Source: CAG-791 sp003447895 (GTDB lineage Bacteria; Bacillota; Clostridia; Lachnospirales; Lachnospiraceae). Taken from it: 22,330 bases of DNA. Position numbers and translations under genes: made by a program. The notes under the pieces were generated by a model, which saw only the letters and a program-made list of their open reading frames with translations, was not told the DNA's origin and did not search any database. The stretch spans positions 1-22,330 of the forward strand of contig CAMOMX010000030.1 in the NCBI GenBank assembly GCA_946620035.1, in the 5' to 3' direction. This document shows positions 13,423 through 20,740 of the stretch, in pieces. Numbering within the stretch: the stretch's first letter is position 1; the number at the start of each line of letters is the position of its first letter.

Positions 13423-14859
13423 TCACACGTCGTCATCGAGTTCGTCGTTGAGCTCAGACCTCTTTAAGGTGAAGGTAAACTTGCTTCCGACGCCTTCTGT
13501 GCTGACAAGACTGATATTTTCGCCGTGGGCGCGTATGATCTCGCGGACTATGGACAGGCCAAGGCCTGTCCCTTTTTTATCTTTGCCTCGGGAGAGGTCG
13601 CTCTTGTAAAAGCGCTCCCAGATCTGATTCTGGTCCTCCTTGGGAATGCCGATTCCGTTGTCCTTAACGCTGACAAAGACCTTGCCGCCCTTTTCTGTCG
13701 TCTCGATCTCAATCTCAGAGCCGTTGCCGCTGAATTTGATGGCATTATCGACAAGGTTGTAGAGGACCTGCTGGATTTTGTCTACGTCGGCGTGAACGAT
13801 GAGGATATCACCGGAAAGGATCAGTTTGACCCGGATCTCTTTGCGCCTGCAGACCTGCTCGAAGGAAACTGCGACCTTTCGGATGACGTCGCTGATATTC
13901 CAGTCCGTCATGTGAAGGAGCATGCCCTTGGTATTGAGGTTATTGAGGGCCAAAAGGCTGTTGGTCAGTTTGGTGAGGCGTTCCGTCTCATTTAAGACGA
14001 CGCCCAGATAGTGCTCGTGCATTTCGGGCGGGATCGTGCCATCCAGCATCGCTTCCAGAAAGCCTTTGATGGAAGTCAGGGGAGAGCGGAAGTCGTGGGA
14101 GACATTGGCAATAAACTTTTTCTGATCATCCTCGGAGTTCGCCACCGTCCTGGCCATGTAGCTGAGAGAGGCCGCGAGATACCCCATTTCATCCTCGCCT
14201 TCCACATTGAGCTCATAGTGCATGTTTCCGGACGCGTACTGCTCGGTCGCCGCAATGATCTTTCGAAGCGGCCGGTAGACAAATTCCGTGAAGAAGATCA
14301 GGATGATCAGGGAGAGAAACAGGATCACGATCAGCATCAGATAGGAGATGTTGAGCATGCTGTTGGCTTCCTCGTCGATCTGCGCTGCCGATTTGTGGAT
14401 GATCACATAGCCCCTTGTCTTGTAGTTGTTGATGATGGGGGCGATCACACTGAGTTTCTCTTCGTCGAAATAATCAAAGAAAGTTCCCCTTGTATAGTAG
14501 TTCTTCTGGGTGATCGTGGGGTCGAAGCCCTCCACAATGATCTCCTGTTCGGGATCCGGCGCGTTGGCGGAATTAATGACCATGCGGCCGGAAGGGTTGA
14601 TGATCCAGATTTCCGTGTCCAGAAAGTAAGAGAGAGACTCCATCTGTTTCTGGACCGTCTCAAGGGAAATCTCGGAGTTATACAGATCGACCGCGTAAGT
14701 GTCCGCAATGCGGGAGGCCTCTCTGTACATGTTTCCGGAGGTCTGCCTCTGGCAATACTCGTAAGTAAGCCTGGATACGAACGTCGCCACGGTGATAAAA
14801 CCGAAGAAAGCGAACAGGAAATAGGCCAGTATGAACTTCAGATACAGCGTTTTTCTCAT
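13423..14859 (-). CDS. Membrane sensor histidine kinase
   Basis: The 478-residue protein has two membrane spans (about 8-29 and 171-192) flanking an extracytoplasmic sensor domain of about 140 residues, then a HAMP linker (about 193-245), a HisKA domain with the phosphorylated His255 in VSHDFRSPLTSIKG, and an HATPase domain with the N box DNAIKFS (371-377), G1 DNGIGIP (400-406), an F-box-like ERFYKS (415-420) and G2 GTGLGLS (430-436). It is a PhoR/WalK-type kinase; the stimulus is unknown. It starts 9 bases after the response regulator stop, an obvious pair. The G2 box codons form a terminator hairpin on the opposite strand. Confidence 0.95.
   Translation of the reverse strand: MRKTLYLKFILAYFLFAFFGFITVATFVSRLTYEYCQRQTSGNMYREASRIADTYAVDLYNSEISLETVQKQMESLSYFLDTEIWIINPSGRMVINSANAPDPEQEIIVEGFDPTITQKNYYTRGTFFDYFDEEKLSVIAPIINNYKTRGYVIIHKSAAQIDEEANSMLNISYLMLIVILFLSLIILIFFTEFVYRPLRKIIAATEQYASGNMHYELNVEGEDEMGYLAASLSYMARTVANSEDDQKKFIANVSHDFRSPLTSIKGFLEAMLDGTIPPEMHEHYLGVVLNETERLTKLTNSLLALNNLNTKGMLLHMTDWNISDVIRKVAVSFEQVCRRKEIRVKLILSGDILIVHADVDKIQQVLYNLVDNAIKFSGNGSEIEIETTEKGGKVFVSVKDNGIGIPKEDQNQIWERFYKSDLSRGKDKKGTGLGLSIVREIIRAHGENISLVSTEGVGSKFTFTLKRSELNDELDDDV
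13552..13580 (+). terminator. Intrinsic terminator for the + strand inside the histidine kinase gene
   Basis: GGACAGGCC (13552-13560), AA, GGCCTGTCC (13563-13571) is followed after one C by six T residues (13573-13578) reading on the + strand. This is the strongest terminator-like structure downstream of trmL, 130 bases past its stop. It lies antisense within the kinase and is made by the codons for K-K-G-T-G-L-G-L-S. Confidence 0.65.
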
Positions 14860-14868
14860 TTTTCTTCT

Positions 14869-15585
14869 TTACCTGGCCGCCGGGTTTGTCTCAAATTTGT
14901 AGCCGATTCCCCAGATCGTCGATATTTTCCATCCCTCGTGGTCATGGATCTTCTCACGGATCCTCTTGATGTGGACGTCCACGGTCCGGGTATCTCCCAC
15001 GTAATCATAGCCCCAGATCTGGTTGAGAAGCTGCTCTCTTGTGAAGACGCGGTTTGGATTGGACGCGAGGCAGTAGAGAAGCTCCAGCTCCTTGGGAGGC
15101 ATATCGATCCGGCCGCCCATATAGAGGACGGAATAGTTGGTGAGATTGATGGTGAGATCGGGGTAGCTTACCGTCTTCTCCTGCGGCGCCGCCGTCTCTG
15201 CCGTCTGCTGCTTGTGATAGCGGCGAAGAACGGCTTTTACCCTTGCCACGAGCTCCTTGGAGTCGAACGGCTTTTCCATGTAGTCGTCGGCGCCCATTTC
15301 CAGTCCCAGCACTTTGTCGAAGATCTCTCCCTTGGCAGAGAGCATAATGATCGGTATATCCCTGGAGGAGCGGACCTCGCGGCAGACCTGGTAGCCGTCC
15401 ATGCCGGGCAGCATGAGGTCGAGAAGGATCAGGTCGGGACTGAAGGTCTCCACAGCGGAGAGCGCCTCCTCCCCGTCTCCCACAATCTTTGTTTCGTAGC
15501 ATTCCTTCATCAGATAGAGGCTGATGAGATCGGCTATATTGGAATCGTCATCGACGATCAGTATTTTCTGTTTGGCAGCAGCCAT
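14869..15585 (-). CDS. OmpR/PhoB family response regulator
   Basis: The 238-residue product (start ATG 15585, MAAAKQKILIVDDD) has a receiver domain with acidic Asp12/Asp13, the phospho-acceptor Asp56 in LLDLMLPG, the conserved SAKG and the YMEKPF lysine, followed by a winged-helix DNA-binding domain ending in the classic RTVDVHIKRIREKI recognition region. An open extension to 15717 exists but lacks receiver homology and overlaps mutS2; the AGGGGGA site just before 15585 decides the start. The kinase partner follows 9 bases downstream. The target genes are unknown; the pair's neighbours do not reveal the signal. Confidence 0.95.
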   Translation of the reverse strand: MAAAKQKILIVDDDSNIADLISLYLMKECYETKIVGDGEEALSAVETFSPDLILLDLMLPGMDGYQVCREVRSSRDIPIIMLSAKGEIFDKVLGLEMGADDYMEKPFDSKELVARVKAVLRRYHKQQTAETAAPQEKTVSYPDLTINLTNYSVLYMGGRIDMPPKELELLYCLASNPNRVFTREQLLNQIWGYDYVGDTRTVDVHIKRIREKIHDHEGWKISTIWGIGYKFETNPAAR

Positions 15586-15644
15586 TGAATAGTTCCCCCT
15601 GACTTGAAAATGTATGTCGAAAGAGTCCCGGCCTGTCCCGGGTC

Positions 15645-18101
15645 TTACGAGAGCTGAACGATCGTGACGCCCGCGTCGCCCTCCCCGAAATCGCCAAGCC
15701 GGTAGCTCTTCACCCATTTCTGCCTCCGCAGATAATTGTGAACCGCTTTTCGGAGAGCGCCGGTTCCTTTTCCGTGTACGATCCGCACGCTGGAGAGATG
15801 GGACATTCTCGCGTCGTCCAGATATTTGTCCAGGGCGTTCAGTGCTTCATCGGTAGTCATCCCCAGGAGATTGAGCTCTGTGGAAATGGACTGGTTTCTG
15901 GAAAAATCCAGATCCCTCTGCTTATTGCCCGCGCCGCCCGCGTTCTCGAAGGCCCTCTTCATGCTGCTTCGGGATTTCCCGCTGACAGGATTTCCGAAAG
16001 CATCTTCCTCAATGAGAGCCAGATCCGAGACCGGCGCCTTGGAATTCATAATGCCGCACCGAACGGACACTTTGCCGCTCGAATCCGGAAGAGCCGTGAC
16101 GATCCCGGTAAGTCCCATGGAGATCACGCGGACCTTGTCGCCCACGTGAAGGTCGGAGGCCTTGAGATTTCCCTTTTTCTGCTCCTCCTGACCCCGGCTC
16201 AGCTTTTCGTTCTTTTTGGAGACCTGCTCGCGAAGGGAACTGCGCGTCCTCTCCATAGCGGCCATATCGCCGCCGCAGCCGGTCTTTCTGAGCTCTGAGA
16301 TCGCCTTGTCGGCCTTTTTCTTGGCGTCTGCCAAAATATCGCGGGCCTCCTCGTTGGCCTTTTCAAGAATCTTCTCCCTGCGGTCCTCCAAAAGCTTTTC
16401 TTTGTTTCGGATCTCTTTCTGCTCCTTGGCGATCGACTCCCTGAGGGAGGTGATCTTCTCCTGCTCCCTCTGTATCTGGATTCTTTTTGCCTCGAGATCG
16501 GCCAGGATATCCTCCATGTTCTGTGTCTCCTGGCTCAGCTGCTCTCTGGCGGCATCGATGATGTCATCGGGGAGTCCCAGCTTCTTCGAGATCGCGAACG
16601 CGTTGGACTTTCCGGGAACGCCGATCAGAAGCCGGTAGGTAGGCTGCAGCGTCTCCACGTTAAATTCACAGCTGGCGTTTGTGACACCCGGCGTATTCAT
16701 GGCGTAGACCTTGAGCTCACTGTAGTGCGTCGTGGCCACAGCGCGGATGCCCCGCTCATGCAGGTAGTTCAGGATCGAGATGGCCAGCGCGGCGCCTTCC
16801 GTGGGGTCCGTCCCGGCGCCGAGCTCGTCGAAGAGACACAGGCAGCCGTCATTCACCTTACCCAGTATCTCCACGATCGTTGTCATGTGGGAGGAGAAGG
16901 TGGAGAGACTCTGCTCGATGCTCTGCTCATCCCCGATATCCGCGAAGACATCCGAAAACAGGGCCAGTTCGCTCCGGTCGCCGGCAGGAATGTGAAGTCC
17001 CGCCATTCCCATGAGCTCAAACAGGCCGATCGTCTTGAGGGTGACGGTCTTTCCGCCGGTATTGGGGCCTGTGATCACGATCAGGTCATAGTCTTCTCCC
17101 AGTTCCAGATCGATGGGCACGACCTTCTTCTTATCGATCAGAGGATGCCGCCCCCTGTTGATCTTCAGGCAGCGGCGGTTATTGAAGATCGGCATTGTCG
17201 CGTCCTGGGAGAGCGCAAGCTTGGCCTTTGCAAAGATAAAGTCGAGTCTGGTCATGTTGACCGCGTCGTCCTTGAGGGCCATCAGGTTGTCAGCCGCCTC
17301 CGCGGAGAGGGAAGCCAGGACTTTCTCCACTTCCTGCTTCTCCTGAAGAGTCAGTTCCCGGATCTGATTGTTGAGACTGACAATGGCAGCGGGCTCAATA
17401 AAGAGGGTCGAGCCGCTGGCGCTCTGGTCGTGAATGATGCCCTGCACCTGATTCTTGTACTCGGATTTGATGGGGATGCAGTAGCGGTTTCCGCGCATGG
17501 TGACCACACTGTCCTGCAGATAGGGGGCCAGAGTCACATTGACCAGTTTGTTGAGCTGCTGGTGGATCCTTCCGCCTGCCATGCTGATCTCGCGGCGCAC
17601 CCTGCGAAGACCCGGGCTCGCGTCATCCGAGATCTCCTCCTCGGAGAGAATGCACCTTTGGATCTCCCTGGAAAGGCTCTTCAAGGGATACAGGCAGTCG
17701 AAGAGGTCGAAGAGAAGATTGTCTTCGGGCTTACTGCTTCCGCTCTGCAGCGCGGAGATCCCCTTTCCGCCGTCCTCCGTCGTTCCGTAGGCTTGTACGC
17801 GCCCCACATTGTCGAGAAAGGAGGAGAGATGCAGAAGCTCTGCCGCTGTCAGTGTGCTTCCGATCGAGAGGGCTCCGAACATGTATCCGAAGTCCCTGTT
17901 GGAGCCAAAATTCACATTCCCTTTCCGGATGAGGAGCTGAAGCGCGGCGTCCGTCTCCTCCTGGGCAAGGCGGATATCCGCAAGGTTGTCCATGGGCCGA
18001 AGCGCTTTGCAAAGCGCCTTGGCGGGGGCGGAGTTCGCGTTTTCCGTCAGCTGGTCGAGGATCTTATCAAATTCAACGATGTGTAATACTTTGTCATTCA
18101 T
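15645..18101 (-). CDS. mutS2: Endonuclease MutS2 (MutS family ATPase with Smr domain)
   Basis: MutS2 is a MutS-like ATPase that suppresses homologous recombination and, in Bacillus, also acts on collided ribosomes. The 818-residue protein has the core and lever regions, Walker A GPNTGGKT (345-352), Walker B LCLFDE (421-426) and the following GAGTDPTEGAALA, a long charged coiled coil (about 515-640), a KOW-like beta segment (about 655-705), and a C-terminal Smr domain with HGKGTG. In the Smr domain the common LDxR motif reads L-N-L-L. There is no mismatch-recognition domain, as expected for MutS2. No Shine-Dalgarno sequence is visible before the start. The response regulator begins 59 bases past its stop. 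Confidence 0.96.
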   Translation of the reverse strand: MNDKVLHIVEFDKILDQLTENANSAPAKALCKALRPMDNLADIRLAQEETDAALQLLIRKGNVNFGSNRDFGYMFGALSIGSTLTAAELLHLSSFLDNVGRVQAYGTTEDGGKGISALQSGSSKPEDNLLFDLFDCLYPLKSLSREIQRCILSEEEISDDASPGLRRVRREISMAGGRIHQQLNKLVNVTLAPYLQDSVVTMRGNRYCIPIKSEYKNQVQGIIHDQSASGSTLFIEPAAIVSLNNQIRELTLQEKQEVEKVLASLSAEAADNLMALKDDAVNMTRLDFIFAKAKLALSQDATMPIFNNRRCLKINRGRHPLIDKKKVVPIDLELGEDYDLIVITGPNTGGKTVTLKTIGLFELMGMAGLHIPAGDRSELALFSDVFADIGDEQSIEQSLSTFSSHMTTIVEILGKVNDGCLCLFDELGAGTDPTEGAALAISILNYLHERGIRAVATTHYSELKVYAMNTPGVTNASCEFNVETLQPTYRLLIGVPGKSNAFAISKKLGLPDDIIDAAREQLSQETQNMEDILADLEAKRIQIQREQEKITSLRESIAKEQKEIRNKEKLLEDRREKILEKANEEARDILADAKKKADKAISELRKTGCGGDMAAMERTRSSLREQVSKKNEKLSRGQEEQKKGNLKASDLHVGDKVRVISMGLTGIVTALPDSSGKVSVRCGIMNSKAPVSDLALIEEDAFGNPVSGKSRSSMKRAFENAGGAGNKQRDLDFSRNQSISTELNLLGMTTDEALNALDKYLDDARMSHLSSVRIVHGKGTGALRKAVHNYLRRQKWVKSYRLGDFGEGDAGVTIVQLS

Positions 18102-18163
18102 AATATTTGATCATTCATAAAAAGCCGGTCATGTCTTGACGACGGTTAACAGTCAGCCATGGG

Positions 18164-18175
18164 GATAGTATAACA
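18164..18175 (-). promoter_or_regulatory. Probable extended -10 promoter of mutS2
   Basis: On the minus strand, TGT-TATACT (18175-18167) is an extended -10 element. No convincing -35 is present at 16-18 bases. Transcription would start near 18160, giving a leader of about 60 bases. Confidence 0.45.
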
Positions 18176-18238
18176 CATTGGGGAAACAATCGGTTAAACG
18201 TAAGCAATGCATGAACGGTATATTTCGCGCGGATTGAA

Positions 18239-18247
18239 TGATATAAT
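18239..18247 (+). promoter_or_regulatory. Probable extended -10 promoter of the HtrA-like gene
   Basis: TGA-TATAAT (18239-18247) is a consensus extended -10 about 100 bases upstream of the HtrA-like start codon; the -35 region is weak. It is divergent to the mutS2 promoter. Confidence 0.5.
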
Positions 18248-18346
18248 TGTTGTGATTTCCTTGAAAGGGGAAGTCAGGGCTGTCCGTCCGGCAGTCCGGA
18301 AAAGACACAGCGGCTTATCAAAAGACTCTCTGAAAAAGGAGTATTC

Positions 18347-19663
18347 ATGGGCAGTGAAAATTCCGATTGGAAAGATAATGATATAGAGTTTCTTCAGGAA
18401 CAGATCAAAAAGCGCCCGCTCAACCGAAAGAGAATGATGCGGCGGATGATCATTGTCGCGGTCATGGCGGCGGTGTTCGGCTCCGTGGCCTGCCTCTTCT
18501 TCCTTCTGCTTGAGCCGATCTTCAACCGGATGCTGTATCCGGAGGAGGCGGTGACGGGGGTCTCCTATCCGGAGGAGACGGAAACCGAGGAGGTCACCCC
18601 GGAGGAAATGATCGTCAATGAGGAGGAGAAGGCGGCGACCGAGGAGCAGGAGAGGATCCGGCAGGAAGTGGAGCGCCTTTTAAGGGACAAGGAGCAGGGC
18701 GCTGAGGCGGCAGAAAGGATCTACGGGTCGCTGCGCCAGGTGGCAGCGCAGGCGAGGTATTTTCTGGTCGATGTCTCGGAGATCTCCTCCGATACGGACT
18801 GGTTTAACGATCCCTATGAGACCAGGGGTGTTGTGTCAGGCATGATCATCGCAAAGGCGGAGTCGGAGGTCCAGGTGCTGGTCTATTCTCCCGGAATCAG
18901 CGATGCGGAGACGATTCAGGTCACTTTTTATGACGGATCCTCCATCGAAGCCTCGATCCGATCTCAGGACAGGGTCTCGGGACTGGCCGTATTGAGCGCC
19001 AGCCTGGATTACCTGGACTCGGATATCAAAGAGCAGATCAGCGCGGCCGAGCTGGGGTCTTCCGCGCCCTCCACGCTGACAGGACAGCTTGTCATTGCCG
19101 TGGGAAGGCCTACAGGAACAGGAGGCAGTATTTCATACGGAGCGGTCTCATCGGCCTCGGCCAATCTCGGCGCCGTGGATTCCGGCCTCATGCAGATCAC
19201 GACGGACATTTACGGAAGCAAACAGGCTTCCGGCTTTCTTCTGAACCCGGAGGGACAGGTCGTCGGAATTCTCGATCCCTACCACGGAAGGCAGGATCTT
19301 CCGAATCTTCTGTGCGCGATCGGGATCAGTGAGAGCAAGCAGCTCATAGAAAAATTATCTTCGGGAGGCAAAAAAGCGTATCTTGGTGTACAATGTACAG
19401 ATGTGCCGAATGATATCCGGGAGAGACTGAGTATTCCGGAAGGCGTCTATCTGAGCGAAGTAGTCGATGACTCCCCGGCAATGAATGCCGGCCTTCAGAA
19501 GGGCGATGTGATCACCCGCATGGGGGAGGAAGAAGTGCATTTCAGCACGGCTTTGTCCAGGATCCTTCTTGAAAGGGACGCGGGAACAGAACTTCCCATC
19601 ACTTTGATGCGGCCCAACGGGGAGGAATATACGGAGATGGAGATCACGGTCACACTCGAGTGA
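18347..19663 (+). CDS. Membrane-anchored HtrA-like protein with degenerate protease domain and PDZ domain
   Basis: The 438-residue product has a cytoplasmic N-terminus, one membrane span (about 33-56), a Glu-rich stalk (65-120), a trypsin-like beta-barrel region (about 125-335) and a C-terminal PDZ domain (about 344-435). This is the layout of HtrA/DegP-type proteases of Firmicutes. However, by eye alignment the catalytic triad is gone: the histidine position corresponds to Ser181 (LVYSPG instead of TNxHV), the aspartate to Gly212 (SGLAVL instead of TDLAVL), and the serine to Ala294 (KQASGFLLN instead of GNSGGPLLN). It is therefore probably a non-proteolytic PDZ scaffold or chaperone at the outer membrane face. 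AAAGGAG precedes the start. It is followed by yhaM. Confidence 0.85.
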   Translation: MGSENSDWKDNDIEFLQEQIKKRPLNRKRMMRRMIIVAVMAAVFGSVACLFFLLLEPIFNRMLYPEEAVTGVSYPEETETEEVTPEEMIVNEEEKAATEEQERIRQEVERLLRDKEQGAEAAERIYGSLRQVAAQARYFLVDVSEISSDTDWFNDPYETRGVVSGMIIAKAESEVQVLVYSPGISDAETIQVTFYDGSSIEASIRSQDRVSGLAVLSASLDYLDSDIKEQISAAELGSSAPSTLTGQLVIAVGRPTGTGGSISYGAVSSASANLGAVDSGLMQITTDIYGSKQASGFLLNPEGQVVGILDPYHGRQDLPNLLCAIGISESKQLIEKLSSGGKKAYLGVQCTDVPNDIRERLSIPEGVYLSEVVDDSPAMNAGLQKGDVITRMGEEEVHFSTALSRILLERDAGTELPITLMRPNGEEYTEMEITVTLE

Positions 19664-19672
19664 TCCGTCCGC

Positions 19673-19729
19673 ACAGGCAATCCTTTGGCACATTGTCCGC
19701 GGAACCGGCCGGGAACATCGGATGCCTGT
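19673..19729 (+). other. Long-range stem in the htrA-like/yhaM gap
   Basis: ACAGGCAATCC (19673-19683) can pair with GGATGCCTGT (19720-19729) with one bulged A, enclosing a GC-rich loop. There is no T-run, so it is not an intrinsic terminator. It may be an RNA structure between two co-transcribed genes or chance. Confidence 0.3.
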
Positions 19730-19781
19730 CTGCCGGCGCTATAGGCAGCGAATTGATACAACATTAGAAACGAGGAATAAA

Positions 19782-20726
19782 ATGCGATATATTCAGGAAC
19801 TTCATGAGGGAAGCAGCGTAAGTGACATCTATCTGTGCAAGAAGAGGGTTGCCCTTGTAACCAAGAACGGAAAGAACTACGAGAGCCTGACGCTTCAGGA
19901 CAAGACCGGGATCATTGACGCCAAGATCTGGGATCCCAACAGCATGGGAATCGGTGAGTTCGAGGAGCTTGACTACGTGGACATCACGGGAGACGTCGTC
20001 TCCTTCCAGGGGCATCTTCAGCTCAATATCAAGAGAGCCCGCAAGTGCCGCGAGGGGGAGTACGATCCGGCGGATTACGTACCGGTCTCTGATAAGAATA
20101 TTGATGATATGATGGGTGCCATCGGCAAATACATCGACAGTGTGAAAAATGAGTATCTGCAGGCTCTCCTCAAGGCGTTTTTCGTGGAGGATGAGCAGTT
20201 CATTGAGGACTTCCGCATGTCATCTGCCGCCAAGAGCGTGCATCACAGCTTTGTCGGCGGCCTTGCGGAGCACACACTGGGCGTGACCAATCTGTGCCAT
20301 TTCTTCTGCAGAAATTATCCCTATTTAAAGAGAGACCTTCTGATCACGGTCGCGCTCCTTCACGACATCGGAAAGACCAGGGAGCTCTCCAAGTTTCCCC
20401 GAAATGATTACACGGAGGTGGGGCAGTTCATCGGCCATATCATTATCGGCGTGCAGATGGTCGACGAAAAGATTCGGGACATTCCGGGCTTTCCGGAGGT
20501 CCTGGCAAACGAGGTGAGGCACTGTATTCTGGCCCATCACGGGGAGCTGGAGTACGGATCTCCCAAGAAGCCGGCAATCGCAGAGGCGCTGGCGCTGAAC
20601 TTTGCGGACAACACGGACGCAAAGCTCGAGATCTTCAAGGAAGCTCTGGCAGCGGGACAGCCGGACGCGGGCTGGATCGGCTATCAGGGACTTCTGGAGT
20701 CCAATATCAGAAGAACGGAATTGTAA
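19782..20726 (+). CDS. yhaM: 3'-5' exoribonuclease YhaM
   Basis: YhaM is a metal-dependent exonuclease of Firmicutes that trims RNA (and single-stranded DNA) from the 3' end. From ATG 19782 the protein is 314 residues, the same length as the Bacillus enzyme; an open extension to 19722 has no support, while CGAGGA lies just upstream of 19782. An N-terminal OB-fold (about 12-95) with LTLQDKTGIIDAKIWD precedes an HD hydrolase domain with the metal ligands in HHSFVGGLAEHT (154-165), LLHDIGKT (192-199) and AHHGELEYGS (251-260). All expected residues are intact. It is 14 bases ahead of the rRNA methyltransferase gene, so the two are co-transcribed. Confidence 0.94.
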   Translation: MRYIQELHEGSSVSDIYLCKKRVALVTKNGKNYESLTLQDKTGIIDAKIWDPNSMGIGEFEELDYVDITGDVVSFQGHLQLNIKRARKCREGEYDPADYVPVSDKNIDDMMGAIGKYIDSVKNEYLQALLKAFFVEDEQFIEDFRMSSAAKSVHHSFVGGLAEHTLGVTNLCHFFCRNYPYLKRDLLITVALLHDIGKTRELSKFPRNDYTEVGQFIGHIIIGVQMVDEKIRDIPGFPEVLANEVRHCILAHHGELEYGSPKKPAIAEALALNFADNTDAKLEIFKEALAAGQPDAGWIGYQGLLESNIRRTEL

Positions 20727-20740
20727 AAGAGGGCCATCCT

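Noticed and set aside
14011..15588. Open + frame antisense to the kinase and response regulator (525 codons), and similar ones over mutS2 and rlmD
   Set aside because: They lie opposite strongly supported genes, lack ribosome binding sites and show no family features.
15586..15644. CCCGG/CCGGG stem between mutS2 and the response regulator
   Set aside because: The stem is only 5 bp with no proper T-run on the minus strand, so I do not call a terminator.
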